From NCBI GenBank assembly GCA_903891085.1, contig CAITDJ010000124.1:62001-126000 (forward strand): DNA of 64,000 nucleotides, given 5' to 3'. The position numbers were made by a program, and so were the translations under genes. The stretch's first letter is position 1. The number at the start of each line of letters is the position of its first letter. Positions 33,394-41,570 of the stretch are shown here, piece after piece. This DNA is from an uncultured Bacteroidota bacterium (GTDB lineage Bacteria > Bacteroidota > Bacteroidia > Bacteroidales > F082). Under the pieces are notes generated by a model. The model searched no databases, was not told the DNA's origin, and saw nothing but the letters and a program-made list of their open reading frames with translations.

Positions 33394-34080
33394 CTATAAT
33401 TTAAACGAATAACCCAGGCCCACAACAAAATCTGTTTCAGGATGACTTACGTCTATTTCCTTTTGAATCATGTAGAAAACATCAATTTTGTGGTGTTTCG
33501 AAAAAGCGTATTCAAGCCCGGTGGAAGCACGGATATTATCAATGGCACTATACCAGGGCGAATTTAATGGTGAGAAAAGTTCAACTGAAAGATATGGGGT
33601 AATTGGCTTTTCGGTGTCCCATTTCAGGCTGAATTTATTGCGCATATAATACTCCGCAATTCCGCCATCTGATTCACGTCCGATATCGGCATATTCGTCC
33701 TGAATACGACATCGCACCTGAATTTTAATCGGTTTTAACTTTTTCTCATATTTTATGTCAACATACTTTCTTTGCCTGAAACTGTAATAATTGTCTTTCC
33801 TGCGTTTTTCAACAAATCTGTAATTTACACTTACCTGAAAATATTTATTAATCTTATATTCCAGTCCAAAATCAGAATAGATGGTGCCCGCTTCAGTCAT
33901 GTTTTCGTTGAATCGTAACTCCTGTGATACATTGGCTGTCAGTTTTTTAACCAGTTTGGCTTCAATGCTTAACGATGTCCATAACTGCGCATCCTTATCC
34001 TGACAAAAGGCTGGAGTATCGCAAAAAAGAACAAAAATAACAACAGGGAAAACAAATAACCGGACACTTTTCGACAGCAT
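33394..34080 (-). CDS. DUF2490 outer membrane protein
   Basis: 228 residues from the ATG at 34080, seven bases after the upstream stop. A signal peptide ends TPAFCQ. The rest is a small beta-barrel-like protein of the DUF2490 family (AQLWTSLSIEAKLVKKLTAN, YSDFGLEYKINKYFQVSVNY, closing strand FVVGLGYSFKL). The role is unknown. It is the last gene of an operon with a VTC-domain protein and a DUF4956 membrane protein, so it may serve their product at the outer membrane. Confidence 0.84.
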   Translation of the reverse strand: MLSKSVRLFVFPVVIFVLFCDTPAFCQDKDAQLWTSLSIEAKLVKKLTANVSQELRFNENMTEAGTIYSDFGLEYKINKYFQVSVNYRFVEKRRKDNYYSFRQRKYVDIKYEKKLKPIKIQVRCRIQDEYADIGRESDGGIAEYYMRNKFSLKWDTEKPITPYLSVELFSPLNSPWYSAIDNIRASTGLEYAFSKHHKIDVFYMIQKEIDVSHPETDFVVGLGYSFKL

Positions 34081-34087
34081 GTTCAGC

Positions 34088-34813
34088 TCATCTTTTTTTG
34101 TAATAGTAAATAATGATTGATGTAGCATCTTTTAAAAAATCGATTGACATGATCGAAAACCGGTGAATATCAAAACCTGTCCGTTTCCGCAAATCCTCGA
34201 GTAGAATTGTGTGATTTTCAGGCCTGATTAACTCTATCCTTTCATAAATAATCGTTTTCGAAACTTCCTGCTTGAAAACAACCGGATGATCGAGCACAAA
34301 AATGAACGCAATAAATATCGCATTGAATACCAGAATTGGTATTAAACCGAGACCGATAGCATTGATGAGCCCCAGCGCAATGGCAATCAGCAGGTAAGTC
34401 ATCTCCTTCATCGATATGCCTTCGGTACGATACCTTAACATCGAAAAAACAGCAAACAAACCAAAAGCCGCTCCCATCGAAATATTGGTTTTGTTCAGTA
34501 CAAAGGTGATGATGAAGATAATAATGTTAAACAGGAAGAAAGTGAACATGAATTCCTTGTTCCTGTAATTTGGGAAATAAATGAAGCCGAAAATGAGGAT
34601 CATTGTCGAAATATCGATGGCAATGGCATAAGCAAAACGCTCATTAATCGTCACAACATCAGTCTCATTTACCGTAACGCCGGTTACATTTTCAGCAGCT
34701 TTTTTTATGGTCATGTTTTCAGCCGACTGGCCTGTTTGCCCAAAGGCAGAAATGAACCCGAAAACCAATCCGAGAACCAATATGCAGGTAAGTGCATGTC
34801 TAATATATATCAT
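34088..34813 (-). CDS. DUF4956 membrane protein
   Basis: 241 residues from the ATG at 34813, which overlaps the end of the VTC gene by 14 bases. An N-terminal hydrophobic segment is followed by a periplasmic stretch, then several membrane helices (ISTMILIFGFIYFPN, FFLFNIIIFIITFVL, LLIAIALGLINAIGLG) and a cytoplasmic tail. The DUF4956 signature MGAAFGLFAVFSMLRYRTEG is clear. This family is regularly encoded beside VTC-type polyphosphate polymerases and is thought to be their membrane partner; the mechanism is not known. Confidence 0.88.
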   Translation of the reverse strand: MIYIRHALTCILVLGLVFGFISAFGQTGQSAENMTIKKAAENVTGVTVNETDVVTINERFAYAIAIDISTMILIFGFIYFPNYRNKEFMFTFFLFNIIIFIITFVLNKTNISMGAAFGLFAVFSMLRYRTEGISMKEMTYLLIAIALGLINAIGLGLIPILVFNAIFIAFIFVLDHPVVFKQEVSKTIIYERIELIRPENHTILLEDLRKRTGFDIHRFSIMSIDFLKDATSIIIYYYKKR

Positions 34814-35555
34814 ATCCAAGTTTATTGAAAGTAATTATTTTTTTTTTGAAACGATTCATTTTCAAATCTTTATTCAAACAGGCCACACCCATGCAATATT
34901 TACTGAAATAGTTACGTGCCTGTCTCTCTAATTTCATGAGTTGCCTGAATGGCGAAGCAGCATGCATTTCCTCTTTTACTTCAATAATGACGAGATTATG
35001 AATTTGCTTTTCGCCCGAAATGCCTGAATAGCGAAGGTTTAGATCGACAGTAAGCCTTTCGTTTGCATTTTTATTAACAAAAGTAATCCGATCGAAAAAC
35101 ACTGTTAATGCAGGAACAAAGTGTTGATATTCCCCGGGTGTGTGTTCACCGATAAACCTTACAAGTGTTTCGTCCAGTATTTCAGGAACACGGTCAATCA
35201 GTATCCGGTTTTTAATCGTCCGGCTTTTATTGTTCTTTGATTTAATTTCGAAATAGGTAATGCCGGAGTTCACGTATTTTCGAAACCGCAGTTTAAACCT
35301 GTTTCGTCTGCCGTTGTGATGCATCTGGTAGAGGTGAAATCCCGAGGTGTCGAGATACGACGTTTCGTAAGGATGGATCGATTTCCCTCCAATAACAAGC
35401 AACTTATAGTCATCCGAAATTGCTTTCAGATAATCATGTAACTTGTACTGATGAACGACGTATTTTGTATCGATGCGGTTGAGCAACTTCACATGATCCA
35501 TCTCTTCGAGACTAATCGGATCAAAATGTAACAATGTTGCAGCAATATCATTCAT
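34800..35555 (-). CDS. VTC-domain (polyphosphate polymerase-like) protein
   Basis: 251 residues, no signal peptide. It matches the VTC/CYTH-type tunnel fold of the yeast Vtc4 polyphosphate polymerase: LLNRIDTKYVV near the start, YETSYLDTSGFHLYQMHHNG, the basic strand RNRFKLRFRKY (phosphate-binding arginines and lysine), ITYFEIKSK, RILIDR, and the acidic metal-binding strand NLVIIEVKEE. Vtc4 makes polyphosphate from ATP. Activity here is a prediction from the fold. It is cotranscribed with a DUF4956 membrane protein and a DUF2490 protein, and preceded by a small lipoprotein gene 69 bases upstream. Confidence 0.9.
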   Translation of the reverse strand: MNDIAATLLHFDPISLEEMDHVKLLNRIDTKYVVHQYKLHDYLKAISDDYKLLVIGGKSIHPYETSYLDTSGFHLYQMHHNGRRNRFKLRFRKYVNSGITYFEIKSKNNKSRTIKNRILIDRVPEILDETLVRFIGEHTPGEYQHFVPALTVFFDRITFVNKNANERLTVDLNLRYSGISGEKQIHNLVIIEVKEEMHAASPFRQLMKLERQARNYFSKYCMGVACLNKDLKMNRFKKKIITFNKLGYDIY

Positions 35556-35624
35556 CGATAAAAGGCCAATGCCCCGATTACTTATTATATCATTTTTGAT
35601 TTTACGTCAGAATACGGCATATGC

Positions 35625-36026
35625 CTATTTGAATATTTTAATCTCCTCAACCTCAACCGTTTGACGATTATTGTCAATGGTTATGTTTTTTACTACGGCA
35701 TACATTTCGGAAGCGAGGGTCAATGTTGAATCTTTTGAATAGACATAGATAGAATAATCACCAGACCGTAGATATTTAAATTCATAAATTCCTTTGTAAT
35801 TGCTACGTATGCGCTGGCTGTAACTATAGTCGTCACCATATATTAAAAAAACATCTTCGTCAGCCGCCGGATAAATCCCTTTCAGATTGGTAAATTCGGC
35901 ATTGTAATCGTGCGCCACGATTTTTCCGTATATGGTCGAATTTCCCCCTTCTCCGGGTTCTTTTGAACAGGACAACACAATCACTAATAATATTACCAAT
36001 CCGAAAAATATTGGAAATTTTTTCAT
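35625..36026 (-). CDS. Small Ig-like lipoprotein
   Basis: 133 residues. The lipobox is VIVLSC (Cys20). The mature part resembles a carboxypeptidase-regulatory/SdrD-B-type beta sandwich: STIYGKIVAHDYN, YKGIYEFKYLRSGDYSIYVYS. No enzymatic motif is visible. It starts the run of four same-strand genes with the VTC cluster and has a good -7 box 41 bases upstream. Confidence 0.75.
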   Translation of the reverse strand: MKKFPIFFGLVILLVIVLSCSKEPGEGGNSTIYGKIVAHDYNAEFTNLKGIYPAADEDVFLIYGDDYSYSQRIRSNYKGIYEFKYLRSGDYSIYVYSKDSTLTLASEMYAVVKNITIDNNRQTVEVEEIKIFK

Positions 36027-36379
36027 TTAACGAAAATTTAACAATTTAATAACCTATCCTTTCGCACAAAGGTAATAAATCGATTGGTATCAGAAATTGA
36101 GTCACAGTAATAATTTCAATACGCTATTAATAAATAAAATATATATCTGAATATCAATAGATTAATCAACAAATGGAAAAAGATCTTCTGGTAAAAAAAT
36201 TCTTAGACTAAATAGGCTGATTTAATCGATATTACGCACATACCTAATGAGATAACGCTTTGCTTTGTTGTAAAAGGTAGTCGACTAAGAGAATGTATAA
36301 CAGCACGATAATTCAAATCACAAACATCCTGTAATTCGGGCTTATCCAAATTTATTGCCTTCTGCTGATTATGTAAGGA
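36027..36379. other. Intergenic region, 353 bases
   Basis: Very AT-rich. It holds the -7 box of the small lipoprotein gene near its left end. I see no ORF, terminator hairpin or repeat in the remainder, which also carries the 3' untranslated end of the secreted nuclease gene. Confidence 0.5.
36067..36074 (-). promoter_or_regulatory. TAnnTTTG -7 box of the lipoprotein/VTC operon
   Basis: TACCTTTG on the minus strand predicts a leader of about 36 nt before the ATG at 36026. Confidence 0.5.
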
Positions 36380-37684
36380 TTAGTGAACTTTGATAACTTT
36401 TAACACCTCGACAAAACCATTTTCATCGATAATTTTCAACAGATAAATTCCAGCGTTGAATTGGCTGAAATCCAGTGCCACCGTTTGATCGGATGTCATA
36501 GTTGTCAGCTGTTGTTTTTGATAACTTTTCCCTTGCATATCCATAAGTTCAATGGTCAACGAACCCAAATTCCTTCCCCGAAGCATAAGGTTGGCCTTTG
36601 CATTGGTTGCCGAAACCGGATTCGGTGAAAGATTTGCGAGAAATGGTTTATGGTAAATTTCATCCACATCAAGTGTTTTGTCAACCCGGAGCTTTACGAC
36701 TACCGGCAGATGGTCAGACATATTGTAAAGGGCATCGGCCACTTGCTGCGAAACATTTGAATTTACCGGAGAACCATTGATATAACCATTGAAACGGTTT
36801 CCATCCTGACCAAAAGCATGATATGAACCCGGAATGTATTTGATGTGGGCGGTGCCATCGCGTATTTCATCTGAAATCAGCACAAAATCAAAGCGATCGT
36901 CCATGCCACCGGACGAGGCACAACCATCTGAACTTGTGTGAGTTGACTGTGTGTGAACATCACTGAAAGACGAAGAATTATTCCAACTTCCGATACGGTT
37001 AACTGGATCATAAAAACGCAAGGCTGGCAGGCTGTAATTGGTCATCGATTGAAACCCGGGCTCGAAGGCAGTATAATAATTAAAATCGCCCATAAACATC
37101 AGGTTTTCCGATTGATATCCGTTTTCGAGATACGCCATTGTATTATTCACCATGGTGTTGCGTGTGCCTTCATCTTCATCGGTGTCTCCTGCTTTCAGAT
37201 GAGCAACAATACAAATCACAAAGGCAGTATCGCCCTGGGCCAGGTCATCGGAAATATAATATAGTTCATACATATTGATATCACGCACAACAGACTGGGT
37301 AACCGATTGCTTTTTTAACCTTAGCTTTAACGAATTATAAAACAACATACTGCAAATACTTGAATAGGCAACAGGTCGTTGAGCCGCTTTTTTATACTTT
37401 GTCGTGCCTTCAAAGTTCAAATCCGTGTCGAGTAGATGCTGGTGCACGGTGATGGTGGACGACAGTTCATTCACGGTGAAAATATCGGGTTTTACCTCAT
37501 CAAGTATCAACCGAAGTGCCGCATCTTTTATTTGGAGATTGTTGTTTTCAGAAGTGCAAAAACTGGTATTAATGCCATAATACAATAGGTTGTATTGCAT
37601 GACGGTAAGGGTATCCTGCGCCGGCAAGGTGATTGTAAAAGTCAACAACCCAACAAAAAGTATAAACCGCTTCATCCTGTTCAT
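36380..37684 (-). CDS. T9SS-secreted endonuclease/exonuclease/phosphatase-family protein
   Basis: 434 residues from the ATG at 37684. The signal peptide ends TLPAQ. Residues about 25-330 match the EEP fold: VMQYNLLYYG, KPDIFTVNEL (catalytic Glu), VAHLKAGDTDEDEGTR, FMGDFNYYTAFEPG (Asp-x-Asn), and NMSDHLPVVVKLRV (Asp-His). It could be a secreted nuclease or phosphodiesterase; the substrate is not defined. Residues about 350-434 form a T9SS sorting domain (ANLSPNPVSATNAKANLMLRG, NAGIYLLKIIDENG). The gene is divergent from pabB, and a -7 box ends 6 bases from the ATG. Confidence 0.9.
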   Translation of the reverse strand: MNRMKRFILFVGLLTFTITLPAQDTLTVMQYNLLYYGINTSFCTSENNNLQIKDAALRLILDEVKPDIFTVNELSSTITVHQHLLDTDLNFEGTTKYKKAAQRPVAYSSICSMLFYNSLKLRLKKQSVTQSVVRDINMYELYYISDDLAQGDTAFVICIVAHLKAGDTDEDEGTRNTMVNNTMAYLENGYQSENLMFMGDFNYYTAFEPGFQSMTNYSLPALRFYDPVNRIGSWNNSSSFSDVHTQSTHTSSDGCASSGGMDDRFDFVLISDEIRDGTAHIKYIPGSYHAFGQDGNRFNGYINGSPVNSNVSQQVADALYNMSDHLPVVVKLRVDKTLDVDEIYHKPFLANLSPNPVSATNAKANLMLRGRNLGSLTIELMDMQGKSYQKQQLTTMTSDQTVALDFSQFNAGIYLLKIIDENGFVEVLKVIKVH

Positions 37685-37690
37685 TTGTTT

Positions 37691-37698
37691 CAAAAGTA
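37691..37698 (-). promoter_or_regulatory. TAnnTTTG -7 box of the secreted nuclease gene
   Basis: TACTTTTG on the minus strand ends 6 bases before the ATG at 37684, so the transcript is expected to be leaderless or nearly so. Confidence 0.45.
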
Positions 37699-37748
37699 CA
37701 ATTTTATCGTGAATTGCGCTACCGGCCGCTAACTTCCGGCAGGTTTTC

Positions 37749-37756
37749 TATCTTTG
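37749..37756 (+). promoter_or_regulatory. TAnnTTTG -7 box of pabB
   Basis: TATCTTTG is followed by CCAA and then ATG at 37761. The spacing matches that of the rnhA promoter (CCAC then ATG). Confidence 0.5.
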
Positions 37757-37760
37757 CCAA

Positions 37761-38738
37761 ATGACAAAAATGCAAGAAATATCGGAAAAGATGAACGCCC
37801 TGGGCGGACAAAAAATTCCGTTTTTGTTTGTTTTTGATTTCCTGATGCAACAAGCCTTTGTTATTCCGTTGAATGAACTTAATCCGGAGGAAATTCAGTA
37901 CAACATTTTTGGAAATGGTAACCAATCCATCGTTGAAGTTGAAAGCCGGAATGAAATCGTTTTCAGTGTAAAATCACCTGATTTTAAACGTTATACAAAA
38001 GCGTTTGATAAAGTGATGTTTCATCTTAGGCATGGTGATTCATATTTATTGAATCTGACGATGCCCGTGAATATCAACACAAATCTTGGATTATTTGAGA
38101 TATTTTATCGCAGTACCGCTCCGTATAAACTGTGGATAAAAGATAAAATTACTGTCTTTTCGCCCGAGCCTTTCGTGAAGATTTTGAATGGAAAAATTTT
38201 CTCATTCCCCATGAAAGGTACCATCGATGCGGATTTAGACAATGCAGAACAAAAATTACTTGCTGATCCGAAAGAACTTGCCGAGCATTATACCATTGTC
38301 GATTTGATACGAAACGATTTAAATCGGGTATCGACAGGTGTTTGTGTTGAGAAGTTCAGGTACATCGAAAAAATACATACCCATCATAAAAATTTACTCC
38401 AAACCAGTTCAATGATATCCGGTGTAATTCCCAATGATTATGCTGCCAATATTGGCTCAATCATTACTACATTATTGCCGGCAGGTTCCATCACCGGGGC
38501 ACCGAAAAAGAAAACCATCGAAGTTATTCTTGAGGCCGAACAATATGATCGGGCTTATTATACAGGTGTTTTTGGGGTTTTTGATGGTCAATGTCTCGAT
38601 AGTGGAGTGATGATACGGTTTATCGAACAAACGCCATCAGGCATGGTGTTCAAGGCCGGTGGCGGCATCACCGTGAACAGTAATGTACAGGATGAATACA
38701 ATGAATTACTCAACAAAGTATATTTACCTTTTGTGTGA
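37761..38738 (+). CDS. pabB: Aminodeoxychorismate synthase component I
   Basis: 325 residues, short for the family because the N-terminal regulatory-like domain is reduced. The chorismate-binding core is complete: SYLLNLTMPV, FSPEPFVKI, FSFPMKGTI with the active-site lysine, LIRNDLNRVSTG, LLPAGSITGAPKKKTIEVI, and YYTGVFGVFDG. It adds ammonia to chorismate to give 4-amino-4-deoxychorismate for folate. The next gene overlaps its stop (TGATG) and encodes the matching lyase. No glutaminase subunit (PabA) is adjacent. A later in-frame ATG at 37770 is an alternative start. Confidence 0.9.
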   Translation: MTKMQEISEKMNALGGQKIPFLFVFDFLMQQAFVIPLNELNPEEIQYNIFGNGNQSIVEVESRNEIVFSVKSPDFKRYTKAFDKVMFHLRHGDSYLLNLTMPVNINTNLGLFEIFYRSTAPYKLWIKDKITVFSPEPFVKILNGKIFSFPMKGTIDADLDNAEQKLLADPKELAEHYTIVDLIRNDLNRVSTGVCVEKFRYIEKIHTHHKNLLQTSSMISGVIPNDYAANIGSIITTLLPAGSITGAPKKKTIEVILEAEQYDRAYYTGVFGVFDGQCLDSGVMIRFIEQTPSGMVFKAGGGITVNSNVQDEYNELLNKVYLPFV

Positions 38739-39361
38739 TGAATAACTATCCACTTTTCGAAAGTATTCGCTTATCCAACGGGCTTTTCGACCTCATCGAA
38801 CATCACGAAAGACGAATGAAACATGCACAAACAACACTTTTTGGTTATGCCAGCGAGTCATTTTCACTTGCAGGATATTTGAACAGTTTCAGTTTTCCAA
38901 CATCAGGTCTTTATAAATGTCGGTTGCTTTATGGTATTACACCAGCAAATCCGGAGTTTATTTCCTATCAAAAGCGACGCATCGAAACACTGAAAGTGGT
39001 GCATTGTGATACGATTGATTATCACTTAAAATTTACTAACCGTTCGTTTATCAATAATTTATATGATGGTAGAAATGATTTCGATGATGTGTTGATCGTC
39101 CGGAATGGCATGATCACCGACACTTCGTTTTGCAATATTGTATTCAGCAATGGAAAAGACTGGTACACACCCGAAAACCCCTTGTTGGAAGGTGTCAGGC
39201 GCGAGTCACTCATCAACAATAGTATTATCCGAAGAAAAAAAATAGATTTGGGAATGCTTGATAAATTTGAAACGTTTAAATTGGTCAATGCCATGATACC
39301 ATGGCAAGAAGCTGAAGAAATATCTGTGAGGAACATTTTTACAGACACAAATCCATCATAA
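38738..39361 (+). CDS. pabC: Aminodeoxychorismate lyase-like class IV aminotransferase
   Basis: 207 residues, shorter than usual for this PLP family (about 270). The likely PLP lysine is in YHLKFTNRSF. The following ITDTSFCNIVF matches the strand that normally reads ITEgs-sNi, with Asp in place of Glu. LLEGVRRESLI is the usual phosphate-binding helix start. Given the 1-base overlap with pabB it most likely releases pyruvate from aminodeoxychorismate to form p-aminobenzoate. The ATG at 38738 is preferred to the GTG one codon upstream. Confidence 0.85.
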   Translation: MNNYPLFESIRLSNGLFDLIEHHERRMKHAQTTLFGYASESFSLAGYLNSFSFPTSGLYKCRLLYGITPANPEFISYQKRRIETLKVVHCDTIDYHLKFTNRSFINNLYDGRNDFDDVLIVRNGMITDTSFCNIVFSNGKDWYTPENPLLEGVRRESLINNSIIRRKKIDLGMLDKFETFKLVNAMIPWQEAEEISVRNIFTDTNPS

Positions 39362-39391
39362 ATTAGGTATTTTTACAAAAAAATCTCTCAG

Positions 39392-41554
39392 ATGAAGAAA
39401 TTGGTTATAGTGCTGTTCCTTTTCGGTTATTTAATCAAAGGATTATACGCCGGCGAAGGCATGTGGATTCCGATGTTGCTCAACAGTTTGAACGAGAAGG
39501 AAATGCAGTCCATGGGCATGCGCATTTCGGCAGATGACATTTATTCGGTGAACCATTCAAGTTTGAAAGATGCTATCGTTTTGTTCGGCAGGGTATGCAC
39601 TGCCGAAATTGTTTCGGATAAGGGATTGCTGTTTACCAACCACCACTGCGGTTACGGCGAAATACAGAAACACAGCAGCCTCGAACATGATTATCTCACC
39701 AATGGATTCTGGGCCATGAATAAAAGCGAGGAACTACCTAATCCGGGTTTAACAGTTACCATGCTTATGCAGATGGAAGATGTAACCGACATTGCGTTGT
39801 TTGGCGTTACAATTGACATGACTGAAGCGCAACGCAAAGAAAAAATTGCTTCCAACATAAAAGCCATCACCGGTAAAGCCAAAGAAAAAACGGGGTTTGA
39901 CGCCGAAGTGCGCTCGTTTTTTCAGGACAATCAGTATTTTCTTCTGTATACTCAGGTGTTTAAAGATGTTCGTCTTGTTGGTACCCCGCCCTCAGTGATT
40001 GGAAAATTCGGTGGCGACACCGATAACTGGATGTGGCCCCGTCACACGGGCGACTTTTCAATGTTCAGGATTTATGTTGGAAAAGACAACAAACCAGCAG
40101 AATATAACATCGAAAACATTCCCTATCAACCAGCAAACCACCTGCCCATTTCATTGAAAGGGGTTGAGGAGGGCGATTTTACTTTTGTACTGGGCTACCC
40201 GGCGCGAACCAGCGAATACCTTCCCTCCTATGCTGTCGATCTGATTACCGAAAAAAGCAACCCACACCGGATTAATCTACGCCAGATACGGCTCGATATT
40301 TTTGGCAAATACACTGCGACTGATCCTAAAGTGCGGATTCAATATGCCTCTAAAGATGCGGGCGTGGCAAACGGATGGAAGAAAATGATTGGCGAAAGCA
40401 ATGGTATTGACCGAATGAAAGGCATCGAAATAAAACAGGCCGGAGAAATAGAATTTACACAATGGGCCGACGTTAACAAAACTGAGACAACAAATTATAC
40501 AGGATTGATTCCCTCATTTGAGAAAGCATATTTGGGCCTCGAACCATTGAAAATTGCAGTTGATTTTCAAACCGAAGCGGGAATGGGAATCGAACTGATT
40601 AATTTCGTGTCTAAATTCAGTGTCCTGGTTGATGAGAGTAAAAAAGCGAGTGCTGATGGAAAAAAAATGGAGGAGTTAATCAAAAGCCTGAAAAGCCAAA
40701 CAACTACTTTTTTTAAAGATTATTACCAACCCATCGATCGTGAAGTGGCAACAGAACTTATTTCGTATTATATTCATAATCAACCTGTCGATTTCAGACC
40801 AACATTTCTGAACACCATCAACACCCAATCAAAAAATACGATCAACGACTATGTGAACCGTCTTTTCGACAAAACAATGTTTGTGAGTGAAGAAGCGGTG
40901 AATGACTTGTTAACCGGATTCACACTGAAAAAAGTAAAAAAAATTACACAGGATCCCGCTTATCAGATTGTTGTTAATATGAAAGAGTTTTCTGATAAAC
41001 AGCTGCAAAAACCCGTGAAGGCACTGAATGCCACACTCGACAGCCTGCAGCGTGTATATATGAAAGCCCAGATGGAGATGCGACAGGATGAGCGTTTCTA
41101 TCCGGATGCTAATTTCAGTTTGCGGGTTGCCTATGGAAAAGTAGCAGGTTTTTATCCGGCCGATGGTGTTTATTATGACTATTATACTACCCTCGATGGA
41201 ATCATAGAAAAGGATAATCCGGAAATATACGATTACAGGGTAGATGAAAAACTGAAACGACTTTATACGACCCGGAATTATGGTCGATTTGCTGATAAAA
41301 CTGGTAAAATGCGGGTTGCATTCGCTGCTACAAACCATACGACCGGCGGAAATTCGGGCAGTCCGGTGCTGAATGCCGACGGACAAATGATAGGAATCAA
41401 TTTCGACCGATGCTGGGAAGGCACCATGAGCGACCTGATGTATGATCCCAAAATGTGTCGCAATATATCGGTAGACGTACGTTATATGCTTTTTATTATC
41501 GATAAATATGCGGGTGCCGGTCATCTCATCGACGAAATGACCCTTATTCAATAA
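39392..41554 (+). CDS. dpp11: S46 dipeptidyl peptidase, DPP11-like (acidic P1 specificity)
   Basis: 720 residues with signal peptide (1-20, LIKGLYA). The S46 fold is unmistakable: GEGMWIPMLL at the mature start, catalytic His85 in FTNHHCGYG, Asp221 in MWPRHTGDFSMF, and nucleophile Ser655 in GGNSGSPV. The S1 pocket position is Arg673 in GINFDRCWEG. As I recall, the Porphyromonas gingivalis DPP11 uses Ser655 and Arg673 too, and Arg there gives cleavage after Asp/Glu. The periplasmic enzyme removes dipeptides from oligopeptides for amino-acid nutrition. It starts 30 bases after pabC and ends 16 bases before radA. Confidence 0.94.
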   Translation: MKKLVIVLFLFGYLIKGLYAGEGMWIPMLLNSLNEKEMQSMGMRISADDIYSVNHSSLKDAIVLFGRVCTAEIVSDKGLLFTNHHCGYGEIQKHSSLEHDYLTNGFWAMNKSEELPNPGLTVTMLMQMEDVTDIALFGVTIDMTEAQRKEKIASNIKAITGKAKEKTGFDAEVRSFFQDNQYFLLYTQVFKDVRLVGTPPSVIGKFGGDTDNWMWPRHTGDFSMFRIYVGKDNKPAEYNIENIPYQPANHLPISLKGVEEGDFTFVLGYPARTSEYLPSYAVDLITEKSNPHRINLRQIRLDIFGKYTATDPKVRIQYASKDAGVANGWKKMIGESNGIDRMKGIEIKQAGEIEFTQWADVNKTETTNYTGLIPSFEKAYLGLEPLKIAVDFQTEAGMGIELINFVSKFSVLVDESKKASADGKKMEELIKSLKSQTTTFFKDYYQPIDREVATELISYYIHNQPVDFRPTFLNTINTQSKNTINDYVNRLFDKTMFVSEEAVNDLLTGFTLKKVKKITQDPAYQIVVNMKEFSDKQLQKPVKALNATLDSLQRVYMKAQMEMRQDERFYPDANFSLRVAYGKVAGFYPADGVYYDYYTTLDGIIEKDNPEIYDYRVDEKLKRLYTTRNYGRFADKTGKMRVAFAATNHTTGGNSGSPVLNADGQMIGINFDRCWEGTMSDLMYDPKMCRNISVDVRYMLFIIDKYAGAGHLIDEMTLIQ

Positions 41555-41570
41555 TGCAAGGAAATTAATA

